64,000 nt of DNA, taken from NCBI GenBank assembly GCA_965237625.1, contig CBDEGD010000014.1, positions 186,001-250,000 of the forward strand. Reading direction: 5' to 3'. Under the pieces are notes generated by a model. It was not told where the DNA came from. It was given only the letters and a program-made list of their open reading frames with translations, and searched no databases. Both the position numbers and the translations under genes were made by a program. This DNA comes from JABDIP01 sp965237625 (GTDB lineage: Bacteria > Pseudomonadota > Alphaproteobacteria > DSM-16000 > Inquilinaceae). Shown one piece after another: positions 1 to 8,690 of this stretch. Position 1 is the first letter of the stretch, and each line of letters begins with the position of its first letter.

Positions 1-643
1 TCCGGCGCAGGCCAAGCCGTTCGAGCCCGTCGACCGTGGCCGGCTCGAGCCGCAACCCGGCGATCGGCAGCCCGGCCAGCGCCGCCTCGGCTCCGCCTGG
101 TGGGATCAGAGCATCGCCGAGCGGCGCGCCGGCCCGGCCATAGCCGCCGCCCATATGCGACACCGCCCAGGCCGAGCCCGGCGTATCGGCGACGGCCAGC
201 ACGCCGGCATAGCCGATCGCGTCCAGCCGCTCGATCAGATCACGCGCCAGCCCGGCCTCACCGCCAAACAGATGGGCGCAGCCGGTGATGTCTAGCAAGA
301 TGCAATCGCCGCCATGAGTCGCGGTCCAGGGGGTATAGCGGCCGCACCAATCGGCCAATCCGGCGAGCGCCCGTGCCTCGGCCACCGGATCGGCCTCCAC
401 CGCCCGCAGCCCCGGCTCCAGGGCGCGGGCATCGGCCAGCGGCATGCCGGGGGCGAGGCCGGCCTCGGCGGCCATCGAGTCCACGGCGACAATTTTCAGC
501 CGCCCTTTCTCCGCCGCCATCACCACCAGCGGGGGCTGTTCGCCATCGGCGCGCCGCGCCGACGCGCCCTGCCGTGCCCAGGAACGGCGCAGTCGGTTGG
601 TCGGCAGGGTCGGCAGCCATAAAGCGAGGATGCGCCGCCGCAT
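1..643 (-). CDS. imuB: ImuB, Y-family DNA polymerase-like SOS mutagenesis protein (N-terminal part, runs off the window)
   Basis: About 214 N-terminal residues are present and the reading frame continues past base 1. The protein opens MRRRILALWLPTLPTNRLRR, the typical ImuB start, and carries the conserved stretches IVAVDSMAAEAGLAPGMPLA and LADWCGRYTPW of the Y-family polymerase fold. From knowledge of the family, ImuB has no catalytic activity and links DnaE2 to the beta clamp during error-prone repair of damaged DNA. The ATG at 643-641 lies 38 bases downstream of a LexA-type box (681-695), so the gene appears to have its own SOS promoter although imuA lies upstream on the same strand. dnaE2 would be expected beyond the window edge. 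The identification is firm; the C-terminal half cannot be seen. Confidence 0.9.
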   Translation of the reverse strand, partial: MRRRILALWLPTLPTNRLRRSWARQGASARRADGEQPPLVVMAAEKGRLKIVAVDSMAAEAGLAPGMPLADARALEPGLRAVEADPVAEARALAGLADWCGRYTPWTATHGGDCILLDITGCAHLFGGEAGLARDLIERLDAIGYAGVLAVADTPGSAWAVSHMGGGYGRAGAPLGDALIPPGGAEAALAGLPIAGLRLEPATVDGLERLGLRR

Positions 644-680
644 GCTCCTCTCCCCGGGTCAGATGGCGCGAATGGGAATA

Positions 681-695
681 GAACATAATAGGAAC
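681..695 (-). promoter_or_regulatory. LexA (SOS) box upstream of imuB
   Basis: On the minus strand the site reads GTTC-N7-GTTC, an exact match to the alphaproteobacterial LexA operator (on the plus strand GAAC 681-684 and GAAC 692-695). It ends 38 bases before the imuB start codon. A second perfect copy lies in front of imuA. Confidence 0.85.
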
Positions 696-788
696 ATTTG
701 TGGACGAATCAAGTCATAGCGCAGGCCATGCAACAGGCGGTCGGACTCAAATTGGACGGGATGTCTATCCCCTGTCCCCTTGCGGGAT

Positions 789-1026
789 GTATGGACCGGG
801 GACATGGTGGACACATGTGTTGTTAGCCCTCTCCTCGGGGAGAGGGTTGGGTGAGGGGGCCGCACCGGCGGGGCAAGGTCGCAGCTGTCGTCCGGGGCTT
901 CGCGCGCAACACAATGGTTCGGCCCCTTCGGCCGCGATCGGCTGCGTTTGAATTGCCCCCTCACCCAACCCTCTCCCCGAGGAGAAAGCTAACAATACAT
1001 GTGTCCACAATGTCCCCACTTCATAC
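789..1026. repeat. Palindromic repeat element: 72-base inverted arms around a 94-base spacer
   Basis: The arm at 789-860 and the arm at 955-1026 are near-perfect reverse complements. Both include the GGACACATGT block and the GGGAGAGGGTTGGGTGAGG block. Short CCTCTCC/GGAGAGG palindromes of this kind are scattered through many alphaproteobacterial genomes. No credible open reading frame is present. The element fills most of the 573-base gap between imuB and imuA and is the probable cause of their separation. Confidence 0.8.
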
Positions 1027-1124
1027 ACGGGAGAGGGTGGGATCCGACGCGAACGTTGGAGGGTGAGGGCACTTCCGTAATGTCACCAGACTGCACCGTA
1101 AGCAGCGCATAGCTTGAGTCATGC

Positions 1125-1197
1125 GCGCGGCAGACGCCGCGCGACCCCTCACCCGGCTCGCTTGTCGCTCGCCGACCTCTCCCACAAGGGGAGAGGT
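1125..1197. repeat. Two short hairpins of a REP-like sequence
   Basis: One hairpin is at 1125-1142 (GCGCGGC, loop AGAC, GCCGCGC). The other is at 1175-1197 (ACCTCTCCC, short loop, GGGGAGAGGT). They lie just downstream of the imuA stop codon on the minus strand, so they may also act as a transcription or RNA-stability barrier between imuA and imuB. Confidence 0.6.
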
Positions 1198-1216
1198 ATA
1201 TGTACGGCCACTCCCC

Positions 1217-2074
1217 CTATGCCGCGTCGGCGGCGGGCCGGGCGGGGAGGAGTCGCGGGCCGGGAACGGAGGTGGGCGTCGACGCGGGAACGATGCCGGC
1301 CGGGTCGGCGAGAACCAGGCCCTCGGCCGGGCCGCGCCATTCGACCGGCCAGCGATCCGGCCGCCCGCTGCGGCAGCGCAACAGGTCCAACTGCCAGCGC
1401 GGATGGCCGATGCCGGGCTCGCCGGCAACCGGGCGGCTGCCCAAAGCGGCGACCCGCCAGCGGGTGACCGCGCTGCTGGTCATCTCGGCCCCATAGCGGC
1501 GCAGCAGGAATGTGGTGACGCCGCCGGCCTCCGCCGCCAGTTGCAGCCGCCGGCTGGCGGTCAGGTCGGCCGTCGTCACCTCGCCGACCACCGCGGCGAT
1601 GGCGGCGGAGCGGGCCGCCTCCTCCAGCGCCCAGAGCAGATCCGTCGGCCGACGGCCGCGCGCCAGGATCAACCGGTCCGGCGTCAGCCCATAGCGCACT
1701 AGCCCCGGCGCATGCAGATCGGCATCCCGGCCCAGCCACAGCACCGACCGGCCGGTCCGCGCCGCCAGCCGGGCCAGCAACAGGGCCGTGAACCCGACCG
1801 CCGCACCGTCATCGCCAGCGCGCCCGTCATCGCCGGCGCCCCCGGCACCAAGGATCTCATGCAGGCAGCCGAGCGGCAGGCCGCCCTCGGCCAGCGCCGC
1901 GTCGATCGACGGAACGCCCAGGCCCAGCACATCCCCGGCCGTGCCGCTCACCCCCTCAAGGCTGCGAACCCGATTCCGCAGATCGGCCAGGATGGCGGCC
2001 TTATCCGGCTCCGGACCCGTATTCCTGCCACTGTCCATGCAACCGGCATCGATCGAGCGCATCGGATCAACCAT
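1217..2074 (-). CDS. imuA: ImuA, RecA/SulA-like SOS mutagenesis protein
   Basis: The 285-residue frame matches the ImuA family in length and sequence: the opening region includes LGLGVPSIDAAL and GGLPLGCLHEILG, followed by a degenerate RecA-like core without a clean Walker A motif (VGFTALLLARLAARTGRSVLWL). ImuA works with ImuB and DnaE2 in damage-induced mutagenesis. The LexA box at 2080-2094 lies only 6 bases before the ATG at 2074. This is too close for a normal leader, so translation may begin at the internal ATG at 2062 or 2038; no strong ribosome binding site decides between them. The downstream partner imuB is 573 bases away instead of adjacent. Confidence 0.9.
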   Translation of the reverse strand: MVDPMRSIDAGCMDSGRNTGPEPDKAAILADLRNRVRSLEGVSGTAGDVLGLGVPSIDAALAEGGLPLGCLHEILGAGGAGDDGRAGDDGAAVGFTALLLARLAARTGRSVLWLGRDADLHAPGLVRYGLTPDRLILARGRRPTDLLWALEEAARSAAIAAVVGEVTTADLTASRRLQLAAEAGGVTTFLLRRYGAEMTSSAVTRWRVAALGSRPVAGEPGIGHPRWQLDLLRCRSGRPDRWPVEWRGPAEGLVLADPAGIVPASTPTSVPGPRLLPARPAADAA

Positions 2075-2079
2075 TCATT

Positions 2080-2094
2080 GTTCTTGATTTGTTC
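2080..2094 (-). promoter_or_regulatory. LexA (SOS) box upstream of imuA
   Basis: GTTC at 2080-2083, seven bases, then GTTC at 2091-2094. This is a perfect alphaproteobacterial LexA operator. The plus-strand reading is shown; the site is immediately upstream of imuA. Confidence 0.85.
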
Positions 2095-2213
2095 TATCGC
2101 GAAATGGATCAAGGAGTCAAGATAACGGCATCAAGAACAGGAAATTATTCCTTTATTGCGAGCAACAGTCACCAACTACAACCCAGGGAATTGGCGTGGA
2201 TAGCACCAACTCT

Positions 2214-2840
2214 CTACTTGGAGATGCCATCCGATCCCTCAGCACCAGCGCCGTCCTCATCAGGCTCCGGATCGCGCTGCCAGACCTGCACCGACCCCTC
2301 AAGCATACCCACCGCCGCCACCACCGCCTCGTTGTCGAACCCTGGCAACCGGTGCTGCATATTCTCCAGGAGCGCATCCGCCCCCTCGGCCTCCATCGGC
2401 ACGACACAGCCGGTACCGTCATCGCCAATCAGCAGCCAAAAGACGTCGCCGACCGGGACCCTGTCGACGGCCTGCAGAACAACCTGTCGCAACGCCACCC
2501 ACGACACGCTCTCGGTCCCACCGCGCCGCGACCTACAGGACACGCCCTGCTCAGTGACGGTTACCACATGGGTCGGACGCCCGGCCTCGCCGCGCCTTGG
2601 CATGATCAATCCGAAATCGATCCCCAGTTGGCGGCCATAGACGACCGCGCCGAGGGCGAAGAGAATCAATCCCGCCCAGGCAAAGAAACCACCTTCCCGG
2701 AGCACGCCGATCAGCCCGCCGCCGGCGAGCGCCAGACAGGCAAACAGCATGAAAACCGTGCCCAATCGCCCGAAGACCTTGGTTCGGCGAAGATCGGCGC
2801 CAAGCCGGTCTTTCAACTCCCGAAGACTATTGCCGGGCAT
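2214..2840 (-). CDS. Two-helix membrane protein with a PH-like cytoplasmic domain, unknown function
   Basis: This 208-residue protein (start chosen at the ATG beginning MPGNSLRELKDRLG; an upstream ATG at 2939 would add 33 residues without hydrophobic or conserved character) has two adjacent hydrophobic segments, VFMLFACLALAGGGLIGVL and AGLILFALGAVVYG. A soluble domain follows with strands such as HVVTVTEQGVSC, then DVFWLLI and LPGFDNEAVVAAV. The layout, two helices followed by a domain of alternating strands ending in a helix, resembles YcxB/PH-like membrane proteins, but I do not recognise a named family. It stands alone, with enoyl-CoA hydratase downstream on the same strand across about 120 bases. 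Confidence 0.6.
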   Translation of the reverse strand: MPGNSLRELKDRLGADLRRTKVFGRLGTVFMLFACLALAGGGLIGVLREGGFFAWAGLILFALGAVVYGRQLGIDFGLIMPRRGEAGRPTHVVTVTEQGVSCRSRRGGTESVSWVALRQVVLQAVDRVPVGDVFWLLIGDDGTGCVVPMEAEGADALLENMQHRLPGFDNEAVVAAVGMLEGSVQVWQRDPEPDEDGAGAEGSDGISK

Positions 2841-2960
2841 TGACCAATCCGGTGGTGATTCCGCTTGAGTGACCTTCGAATTTCGGACGGCCGACCGAGT
2901 TGATCCGACCCGCCGGTCCGGGACATCCCGGAAATGCAAACGACCAGGACGATGCCACGG

Positions 2961-3737
2961 TCACTGTCCTCTGAAATCGGGACGGCGCTTCTCCAGAAAG
3001 GCGCGATAGCCTTCGCGATAATCCTCGGTACCGAACGATTCGTAACTTGCCGCGATCTCCGCCTCGTCGAGCGGTTCCCCCGATGCCAGCCGCCCGACGA
3101 AACGTTTATGGGCGCGGTTCACCAACGGCGCCCCGGCGGCGATACGCGCCGCACTATCCGCCACCGCGCGGTCCAACTCCTTGTCCGGCACCACGCGGGT
3201 GACGATCCCCAGGGCCAGGGCTTCCGCCGCGTCGACCACCCGTGCTTCCAGCAGCAGCGCCAGGGTCCGGGCCCGGCCCAGCGCCTGAAACAGGATGGAG
3301 AACTCCGGGTAGGGCATGGCCAGGCCAATCCGGCTGACCGGCGCACCGAACCGCCCGGTCTCGGCGCTGATCCTGAGGTCGCACAGCAGCGCCAGCACCA
3401 GCCCGGCCCCGGTACACGGCCCTTGGATCCCAGCGATCACCGGATGCGGGCAGCCACGGACCGCGTCATAGGCGGCGTCCATGACCTGGCCATAGGCGGC
3501 GGCCTGGCCCGGATCGGCCCGCTCGCTCTCGAACTCGGAGATATCGGCGCCGGGAGAGAAGGCCTTGCCGGCGCCGCGCAGGACGATGCACCGCACCTCA
3601 TCATCCGCTGAGAGATCGGTAAACGCCGCCATCAAAAGCGGCCACATGGGCCTGACCAACGCATTCAATCGGTCTGGCCGGTTGAGTCTGACCGTAACCA
3701 CGGCATCCCGCCGTTCGACCGTCACCAAACCCGTCAT
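2961..3737 (-). CDS. Enoyl-CoA hydratase/isomerase family protein
   Basis: The 258-residue crotonase-fold protein has the usual family length. It starts with the standard strand VTVRLNRPDRLNAL. The oxyanion-hole region GKAFSPGADISEF and the second signature GPCTGAGLVLALLCDLRISAE are both visible. Crotonase enzymes hydrate or isomerise acyl-CoA thioesters in fatty-acid or amino-acid degradation. In the second signature the catalytic Glu positions of classical hydratases are not clearly conserved (PEFS occurs later), so the exact reaction cannot be assigned. No beta-oxidation partners are adjacent. Confidence 0.85.
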   Translation of the reverse strand: MTGLVTVERRDAVVTVRLNRPDRLNALVRPMWPLLMAAFTDLSADDEVRCIVLRGAGKAFSPGADISEFESERADPGQAAAYGQVMDAAYDAVRGCPHPVIAGIQGPCTGAGLVLALLCDLRISAETGRFGAPVSRIGLAMPYPEFSILFQALGRARTLALLLEARVVDAAEALALGIVTRVVPDKELDRAVADSAARIAAGAPLVNRAHKRFVGRLASGEPLDEAEIAASYESFGTEDYREGYRAFLEKRRPDFRGQ

Positions 3738-3984
3738 GGACGTACTGCCTTGGAGGTCGCGAGACAGTCAGCCTAGGACGTGGACTCACTGGCGGCTAGC
3801 CTCGACGCATCAAGCGAATGTCCGGATTCACCCTAACGGCGGAAACAGCCAACCCGAGGATTGACTTTGCAACTTGACCCAAAGCCGAAACCGTCATGTA
3901 GGCCATCCAAAATGAGCGGATCAAGCGCGCGCGCTACGTCAACTCGGTATTCTCAATGCCCTTCGAATAAGGCAGGTTAGCCCC

Positions 3985-4632
3985 ATGAGAGTAGTAATAT
4001 TCGGTGCTACCGGCATGGTCGGCGGCGAGGTATTGGCGCAATGCCTCTCTAACGACGAAATCCGCAACGTTCTGACCATCGGTCGTCGCAAAAGCGGTGT
4101 CGGGCACCCGAAGCTCATGGAAATCGAGCACAGCGACATGCTCGACCTTTCCTCCCTGGAAACTGAGTTGTCGGACGTCGACGTCGCCATTTACTGCCTT
4201 GGCGTGTACCAGGCCCGCGTTTCCAAAGATGAGTTCTGGGTGATCACGGTGGATTATCTGGAGAGCTTGGTTCGCACTTTCGAGCGGACCAACAAGAGTG
4301 TTCGATTCTGCCTGTTCAGCGCGCAAGGAGCCTCGACGAGTGAGAGAAGCCCGATCCGCTTTGCCAAAGCAAAAGGACGTGCCGAGAACGTCCTATTGGC
4401 CTCCGGGCTTGCTGAAAAATACATATTCCGTCCCGGCTTCATCATGCCCGGACCGCAATCAAAGAACGCCACTATGTCGGCGAAACTGTTCGAACCGATC
4501 TATCGCCTATTCCCCAGGATTGGCATCGATGCACCGGAACTCGCCAGGGTGATGATTGCCGTCGGCTTGAGCCGGCATGAGTCGACCGTATTCGAGAACC
4601 GGGATTTGAGAGCGTTTGGCACCGGCCGTTGA
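3985..4632 (+). CDS. NAD(P)-binding atypical short-chain dehydrogenase (NmrA/YbjT-like)
   Basis: The 215-residue protein begins with a Rossmann motif, VVIFGATGMVGGEVLAQCL, typical of atypical SDR proteins that bind NAD(P)H. A segment LFSAQGASTSERSPIRFAKAKG provides the active-site-like Ser and Lys region, and YIFRPGFIMPG is the strand after it. The family often acts as a redox sensor or as a small-molecule reductase; the substrate here is unknown. The gene looks somewhat lower in GC than its neighbours. It is monocistronic and is followed by a 420-base gap holding two palindromes. Confidence 0.8.
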   Translation: MRVVIFGATGMVGGEVLAQCLSNDEIRNVLTIGRRKSGVGHPKLMEIEHSDMLDLSSLETELSDVDVAIYCLGVYQARVSKDEFWVITVDYLESLVRTFERTNKSVRFCLFSAQGASTSERSPIRFAKAKGRAENVLLASGLAEKYIFRPGFIMPGPQSKNATMSAKLFEPIYRLFPRIGIDAPELARVMIAVGLSRHESTVFENRDLRAFGTGR

Positions 4633-4768
4633 CCAAATGCAATTACGTCGATATTGCCGCTGTGACTGGTCGCTCTTTGCAATACCGCGACAAGCGCCGC
4701 GTCGGCAGGTTCGTCGAAACGCCGGCCAAAGCGGAATTGTGAGGCACGACTGCACAAGTGTGATGGTT

Positions 4769-4803
4769 CCGAAATACGGCACATTTCATGTGCCGAGTTT
4801 CGG
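4769..4803. terminator. Hairpin downstream of the SDR gene
   Basis: CCGAAA (4769-4774) pairs with TTTCGG (4798-4803), and inside it CGGCACAT pairs perfectly with ATGTGCCG around a TTC loop (4777-4795). A strong stem of this kind could end the SDR transcript. There is no U-run after it, so factor-independent termination is uncertain. Confidence 0.5.
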
Positions 4804-4832
4804 GAGCTGAATCACACTAGAATCAAATAGTT

Positions 4833-4885
4833 AGTGTCCCTTTGATTCAGTAATTCGCCATAGCGAATTTCAGAATAGGGACACT
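4833..4885. repeat. Palindromic repeat, copy 1 (AGTGTCCC...GGGACACT)
   Basis: A 53-base imperfect palindrome with AGTGTCCC at one end, GGGACACT at the other, and the core ATTCGCCATAGCGAAT. The same element recurs at 19458-19507. Nothing else is recognisable in the 4633-5052 gap except the hairpin at 4769-4803. Confidence 0.75.
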
Positions 4886-5052
4886 GGCGGCGTTTTCGAA
4901 AATAGGCTGGAAGCCGAGAGTCCGACGGCAGCCACGACCTGCTCATTTCCGGGTGGCCTGGCGCGGCTTTCGCACGGCCGCACGGCGCGCTACTGTGCCT
5001 GCGTCCGGTCCGTGCCGGCGCACCGCCACGCAGTCCATCAACGAGACACGCG

Positions 5053-6036
5053 ATGACCGCCCAGCCGCACTCCACGGATCAGGTGCCGGGTTGGCTTGTC
5101 CACCTCCAGATCTCGCTGTTCGCCATCACCATGGGGCTCGGCGGGCTGGGACTCGCTTGGCGGGCCGCGGGACGCATCCTGGGATGGCCTGCCGCGATCG
5201 GCGAGGCGGTGCTGGGGCTGGCGGCACTGTGTTTCGTCGCAATCGCCCTGCTGTACGGCGCCAAATTCGCCCGGCACCGCGACGCGGTCATCGCGGAATT
5301 CGCCCATCCGCTGAAGATGAACTTCTTCGCCGCGGCCTCCATCGGCCTGCTGCTGATGGCGGATGCCGCCTTCCCGTACAGCCGGGGCGCCGCCGAAGCG
5401 CTTTGGGTCGTCGGCGCGGGGCTGCATTTGACCCTGGCGCTGAGTGTGGTGCGCTGCTGGGTCACCCGGAGTTACGAGATCCACCATTCGTCCCCGGCCT
5501 GGTTCATCCCGGTCGTCGGCAACATCATCGTGCCGGTGACGGGAGTGCGGCTTGGCTATGAGGAGATCTCCTGGTTCTTCTTCGCGGTGGGGTTGGTGTT
5601 CTGGATCGTGCTGTTCGCGATCGTGCTGTACCGCATCATCTTCCACGACCAACTGCCGGCCAAGGCGCTGCCGACGCTGTTCATCCTGCTGGCGCCGCCG
5701 GCGCTTGGCTTCATCGCCTATGACAGTCTGGCGGGTAACGGGCCTGATGGATTCGGACGGGTCATGTTCTACGCCGCGCTGTTCCTGATCCTGTTCCTCC
5801 TGACCATGGCGCCGCGGTTCCTGAAAGTACCCTTCGCGCTGTCCTGGTGGGCCTACACCTTCCCGTCGGCGGCGATGGCCTCGGCCGCCCTGCGCTTTCA
5901 CGAATTGGTATCGACTCAGGCCACGGCAATGTTGTCAGCCGGCCTGCTGATAGCGTCGACCGCGATCATTGCGCTGGTGGCGGCCGCCACCCTCGGCGCG
6001 CTGTTCGCCGGACGGCTGTTCCTGCCGGACGGCTGA
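5053..6036 (+). CDS. SLAC1/TehA (TDT) family membrane transporter
   Basis: The 327-residue protein has about ten hydrophobic helices. It fits the tellurite-resistance/dicarboxylate transporter (TDT) family, which includes TehA and the plant anion channel SLAC1. Typical stretches are HLQISLFAITMGLGGLGLAW at the start, FFAAASIGLLLMADAAFPYS, and the HHSSPAWFIPVVGNIIVP loop with its conserved P-V-G-N. Members move anions or malate across the inner membrane. The substrate cannot be read from sequence. pyrE begins 70 bases downstream on the same strand, but this looks like ordinary juxtaposition. Confidence 0.85.
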   Translation: MTAQPHSTDQVPGWLVHLQISLFAITMGLGGLGLAWRAAGRILGWPAAIGEAVLGLAALCFVAIALLYGAKFARHRDAVIAEFAHPLKMNFFAAASIGLLLMADAAFPYSRGAAEALWVVGAGLHLTLALSVVRCWVTRSYEIHHSSPAWFIPVVGNIIVPVTGVRLGYEEISWFFFAVGLVFWIVLFAIVLYRIIFHDQLPAKALPTLFILLAPPALGFIAYDSLAGNGPDGFGRVMFYAALFLILFLLTMAPRFLKVPFALSWWAYTFPSAAMASAALRFHELVSTQATAMLSAGLLIASTAIIALVAAATLGALFAGRLFLPDG

Positions 6037-6106
6037 TCCGCCGGCGGCATGGACAAACCAGTCTGACAGCTCTTACAAACCGGCCGTCACCAAACACGGA
6101 GCGATC

Positions 6107-6781
6107 ATGTCCGATGCAAGCACCGAGACCGCGAGAGCAGCTGCAAAAATCCTGCTGGACACCGAGGCTGTGCTGTTCCGGCCGGAGGATCCCTTCATCT
6201 TCACCTCCGGCCGGGCAAGCCCGGTCTATGTGGATTGTCGCCGCCTGATCTCCTTCCCCGCCGCCCGCACGGCGCTGATGGACATGGCGGTCGAGCAGCT
6301 CTCCCGCGAGGCCGGCGCCGATGCCTTCGACGCGGTTGCGGGCGGCGAGACCGCCGGCATCCCCTATGCCGCCTGGATCGCCGACCGGCTGTCCCTGCCG
6401 ATGCTCTATGTCCGCAAGAAACCCAAGGGGTTCGGCCGCAACGCCCAGATCGAGGGAACGTTCGACGAAGGCGCCCGCATCCTGCTGGTCGAGGATCTGG
6501 CGACCGACGGCGGCTCGAAGCTGAATTTCGTAAAAGCGCTGCGCGATGCCGGTGGCCGGGTCGCCCACTGCTTCGTCGTCTTCCACTACGGCATCTTTCC
6601 GGAGAGCATCGCCAGCCTCGCCGCCGAAGGGGTCGCACTGCACGGCCTGGCAACGTGGCACGATGTGGTCGCCGCGGCGGACGAGGCCGGTTATTTCACG
6701 CCGGAGGGCCTGGCCGAGGTGCGCGCCTTCTTGAATGCGCCGGTGGCCTGGTCAAAAGCGCATGGCGGCAAGGAGGATTGA
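6107..6781 (+). CDS. pyrE: Orotate phosphoribosyltransferase
   Basis: This 224-residue enzyme transfers phosphoribosyl from PRPP to orotate to make OMP, the fifth step of pyrimidine synthesis. The PRPP-binding loop is clear: ILLVEDLATDGGSK, with the two acidic residues followed by TDGGSK. The orotate-site strand is FTSGRASPVYVDCRR, and the mobile catalytic loop with its lysines is YVRKKPKGFGR. I chose the ATG at 6107 (MSDASTETARAAAK); an upstream in-frame start at 5969 would overlap the end of the transporter gene. The length equals the family norm. Confidence 0.93.
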   Translation: MSDASTETARAAAKILLDTEAVLFRPEDPFIFTSGRASPVYVDCRRLISFPAARTALMDMAVEQLSREAGADAFDAVAGGETAGIPYAAWIADRLSLPMLYVRKKPKGFGRNAQIEGTFDEGARILLVEDLATDGGSKLNFVKALRDAGGRVAHCFVVFHYGIFPESIASLAAEGVALHGLATWHDVVAAADEAGYFTPEGLAEVRAFLNAPVAWSKAHGGKED

Positions 6782-6899
6782 TGCCGGCGAGGAACGCCGC
6801 GCCCCCGAGAGGGCCGATGCGCCGACAGCTGGGCGTCGAGCATGGGGACTAGATTCCGATTACCTGTTCGCAATCGGAGCGGATACCACCGTTCGGCTA

Positions 6900-6929
6900 T
6901 TGACAACCTGCATCCAGGCATCGGCTAAT
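6900..6929 (+). promoter_or_regulatory. Candidate sigma-70 promoter for the orphan peptide-importer operon
   Basis: TTGACA (6900-6905), an 18-base spacer, then GCTAAT (6924-6929), about 57 bases before the binding-protein start. The -35 box is perfect and the -10 matches four of six positions. Confidence 0.45.
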
Positions 6930-6985
6930 CGGCGATAACTTCGCCGGTCAGTTGCAACCGGTATGCTGTTCACTGGAGTCCCGCC

Positions 6986-8659
6986 ATGTCACTTCGACGC
7001 CCGCTCGCAATAGCCGCCGCCCTCACCGCTCTGTTGTCTGCCCCGGCACTGCAGGCGCAGAATAAAACGCTGACCATCGGCGTATCGCAATTCGCCGCCA
7101 CCCTGCATCCCAGCATGGAACCGTCGACCGCGAAATCGATGGTGCTGTACATGGCCTATCGGCCGCTGACCACATTCGATGCGGATTGGGAACTGATCTG
7201 CATGCTGTGCACCGAGTTGCCGACACTGGAAAACGGCCAGGCAACACTGGAGCAGACCCCGGATGGCAAGGACGGCATCGCCGTCACCTACACTTTGCAG
7301 CCGGGCGCAACCTGGGGCGACGGCCAGCCGATCACGACCGAGGATATCGTCTTCACATGGGAGGTCGGCCGCCACCCGCAATCCTCCTTCGCCAACATCG
7401 AATTGTACCGGCAGATCTACGAAATCGACGTGATCGACGAGAAGACCTTCACCGTGCATCACGACAAGGTCGAGTTCCGCTACAACGGGCTGAACGATTT
7501 CCGCATCTTGCCGGCCCATTTGGAGAGGCCGATCTTCGAAGTCGACCCGGCGGAATATGTGAACCGGACCGCCTACAATACAGACCCGACCAACCCCGCT
7601 CTGTATTTCGGACCCTACAAGGTGGTCGAGGTGGAATCCGGCGCCTTCACGGTGCTGGAGCCGAACGACACCTGGTACGGTGAGAAGCCCTTCTTCGAGC
7701 AGATCGTCATCCGCACCATCGAGAACACCGCCGCCATGGAGGCAAATCTGCTATCCGGGGGCATCGACATGATCGCCGGCGAGCTGGGCATCACCATCGA
7801 CCAGGCGCTTGCCTTCGCCGAACGCCATGGCGACGACTACAACATCATCTTCAAGCCGGGACTGCTCTACGAGCACATCGATTTAAATCTGGACAATCCG
7901 CTATTGCAGGATCGCCGTGTACGACAGGCCCTGCTTTACGCACTCGACCGCCGGGCCCTGGTGGACCAGCTGTTCAAGGGCCACCAGCCGATCGCCAACA
8001 CCAATATTTCCGCGCTCGACTGGATCTATGACGAGGAGGTGCGAACCTATCCGTACGACCCGGCGCAAGCTGTCGCCCTGTTGGAGGCAGCGGGATATAC
8101 GGAGGTGGCGGAGGGCGTCCGGCAGAACGCGGCGGGCGACAAGCTGAGCTTCGAGTTCATGACCACCGCCGGCAACCGCACCCGCGAGCTGGTGCAGCAG
8201 GTGCTGCAATCGCAATGGAAAGATATCGGCGTCGAGGTGACGATCCGCAACGAGCCGGCCCGGGTCTATTTCGGCGGCACCCTGTCGGAGCGCAAATTCA
8301 CCGCCATGGGCATGTTTGCCTGGTCGTCCTCGCCGGAGAACGTGCCGCGCACCGTCCTGCATTCCGACCATATTCCCACGGCGGAGAACAACTGGTCGGG
8401 GCAGAACTATACCGGCTTCAACAATTCCGCTATGGACACGCTGATCGAGGCGGCCGAGGTCGAGTTGAACCCGGATCGGCGGCGCGAGCTATGGCGCTGG
8501 ATCCAGGCGATCTATGCCGAGGAACTGCCGATCTTGCCGCTGTACTTCCGCGCTAATGCCTATGTGCTGCCGAAATGGCTGGACGGGGTGGTGCCCACCG
8601 GACACCAATACGGCACCCCGCATTGGGTTGAGTATTGGCGCCGCAGCGACGCGTCCTGA
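6986..8659 (+). CDS. Extracellular solute-binding protein, family 5 (peptide ABC importer)
   Basis: The 557-residue protein starts with a signal peptide of about 25 residues (MSLRRPLAIAAALTALLSAP, cleavage near ALQA). The mature part has the family-5 features: the early LHPSMEPSTAKSM region, then GATWGDGQPITTEDIVFTWE and the hinge segment RVRQALLYALDRRALVDQLF. It would capture oligopeptides, or another substrate of this family, in the periplasm. Two permease genes follow at once, but no ATPase genes, so it must borrow an ATPase pair (see 20551-22594). An ATG at 6986 with CTGGAG upstream is a good start. Confidence 0.9.
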   Translation: MSLRRPLAIAAALTALLSAPALQAQNKTLTIGVSQFAATLHPSMEPSTAKSMVLYMAYRPLTTFDADWELICMLCTELPTLENGQATLEQTPDGKDGIAVTYTLQPGATWGDGQPITTEDIVFTWEVGRHPQSSFANIELYRQIYEIDVIDEKTFTVHHDKVEFRYNGLNDFRILPAHLERPIFEVDPAEYVNRTAYNTDPTNPALYFGPYKVVEVESGAFTVLEPNDTWYGEKPFFEQIVIRTIENTAAMEANLLSGGIDMIAGELGITIDQALAFAERHGDDYNIIFKPGLLYEHIDLNLDNPLLQDRRVRQALLYALDRRALVDQLFKGHQPIANTNISALDWIYDEEVRTYPYDPAQAVALLEAAGYTEVAEGVRQNAAGDKLSFEFMTTAGNRTRELVQQVLQSQWKDIGVEVTIRNEPARVYFGGTLSERKFTAMGMFAWSSSPENVPRTVLHSDHIPTAENNWSGQNYTGFNNSAMDTLIEAAEVELNPDRRRELWRWIQAIYAEELPILPLYFRANAYVLPKWLDGVVPTGHQYGTPHWVEYWRRSDAS

Positions 8660-8690
8660 TCCCAAAGGCTGATCGCCCCATGGCGGGTAC

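Noticed and set aside
4633..4768. Possible 35-codon coding remnant after the SDR gene
   Set aside because: One forward frame is open and ends in a stop at about 4741, but there is no start or recognisable family, so it does not support a gene.
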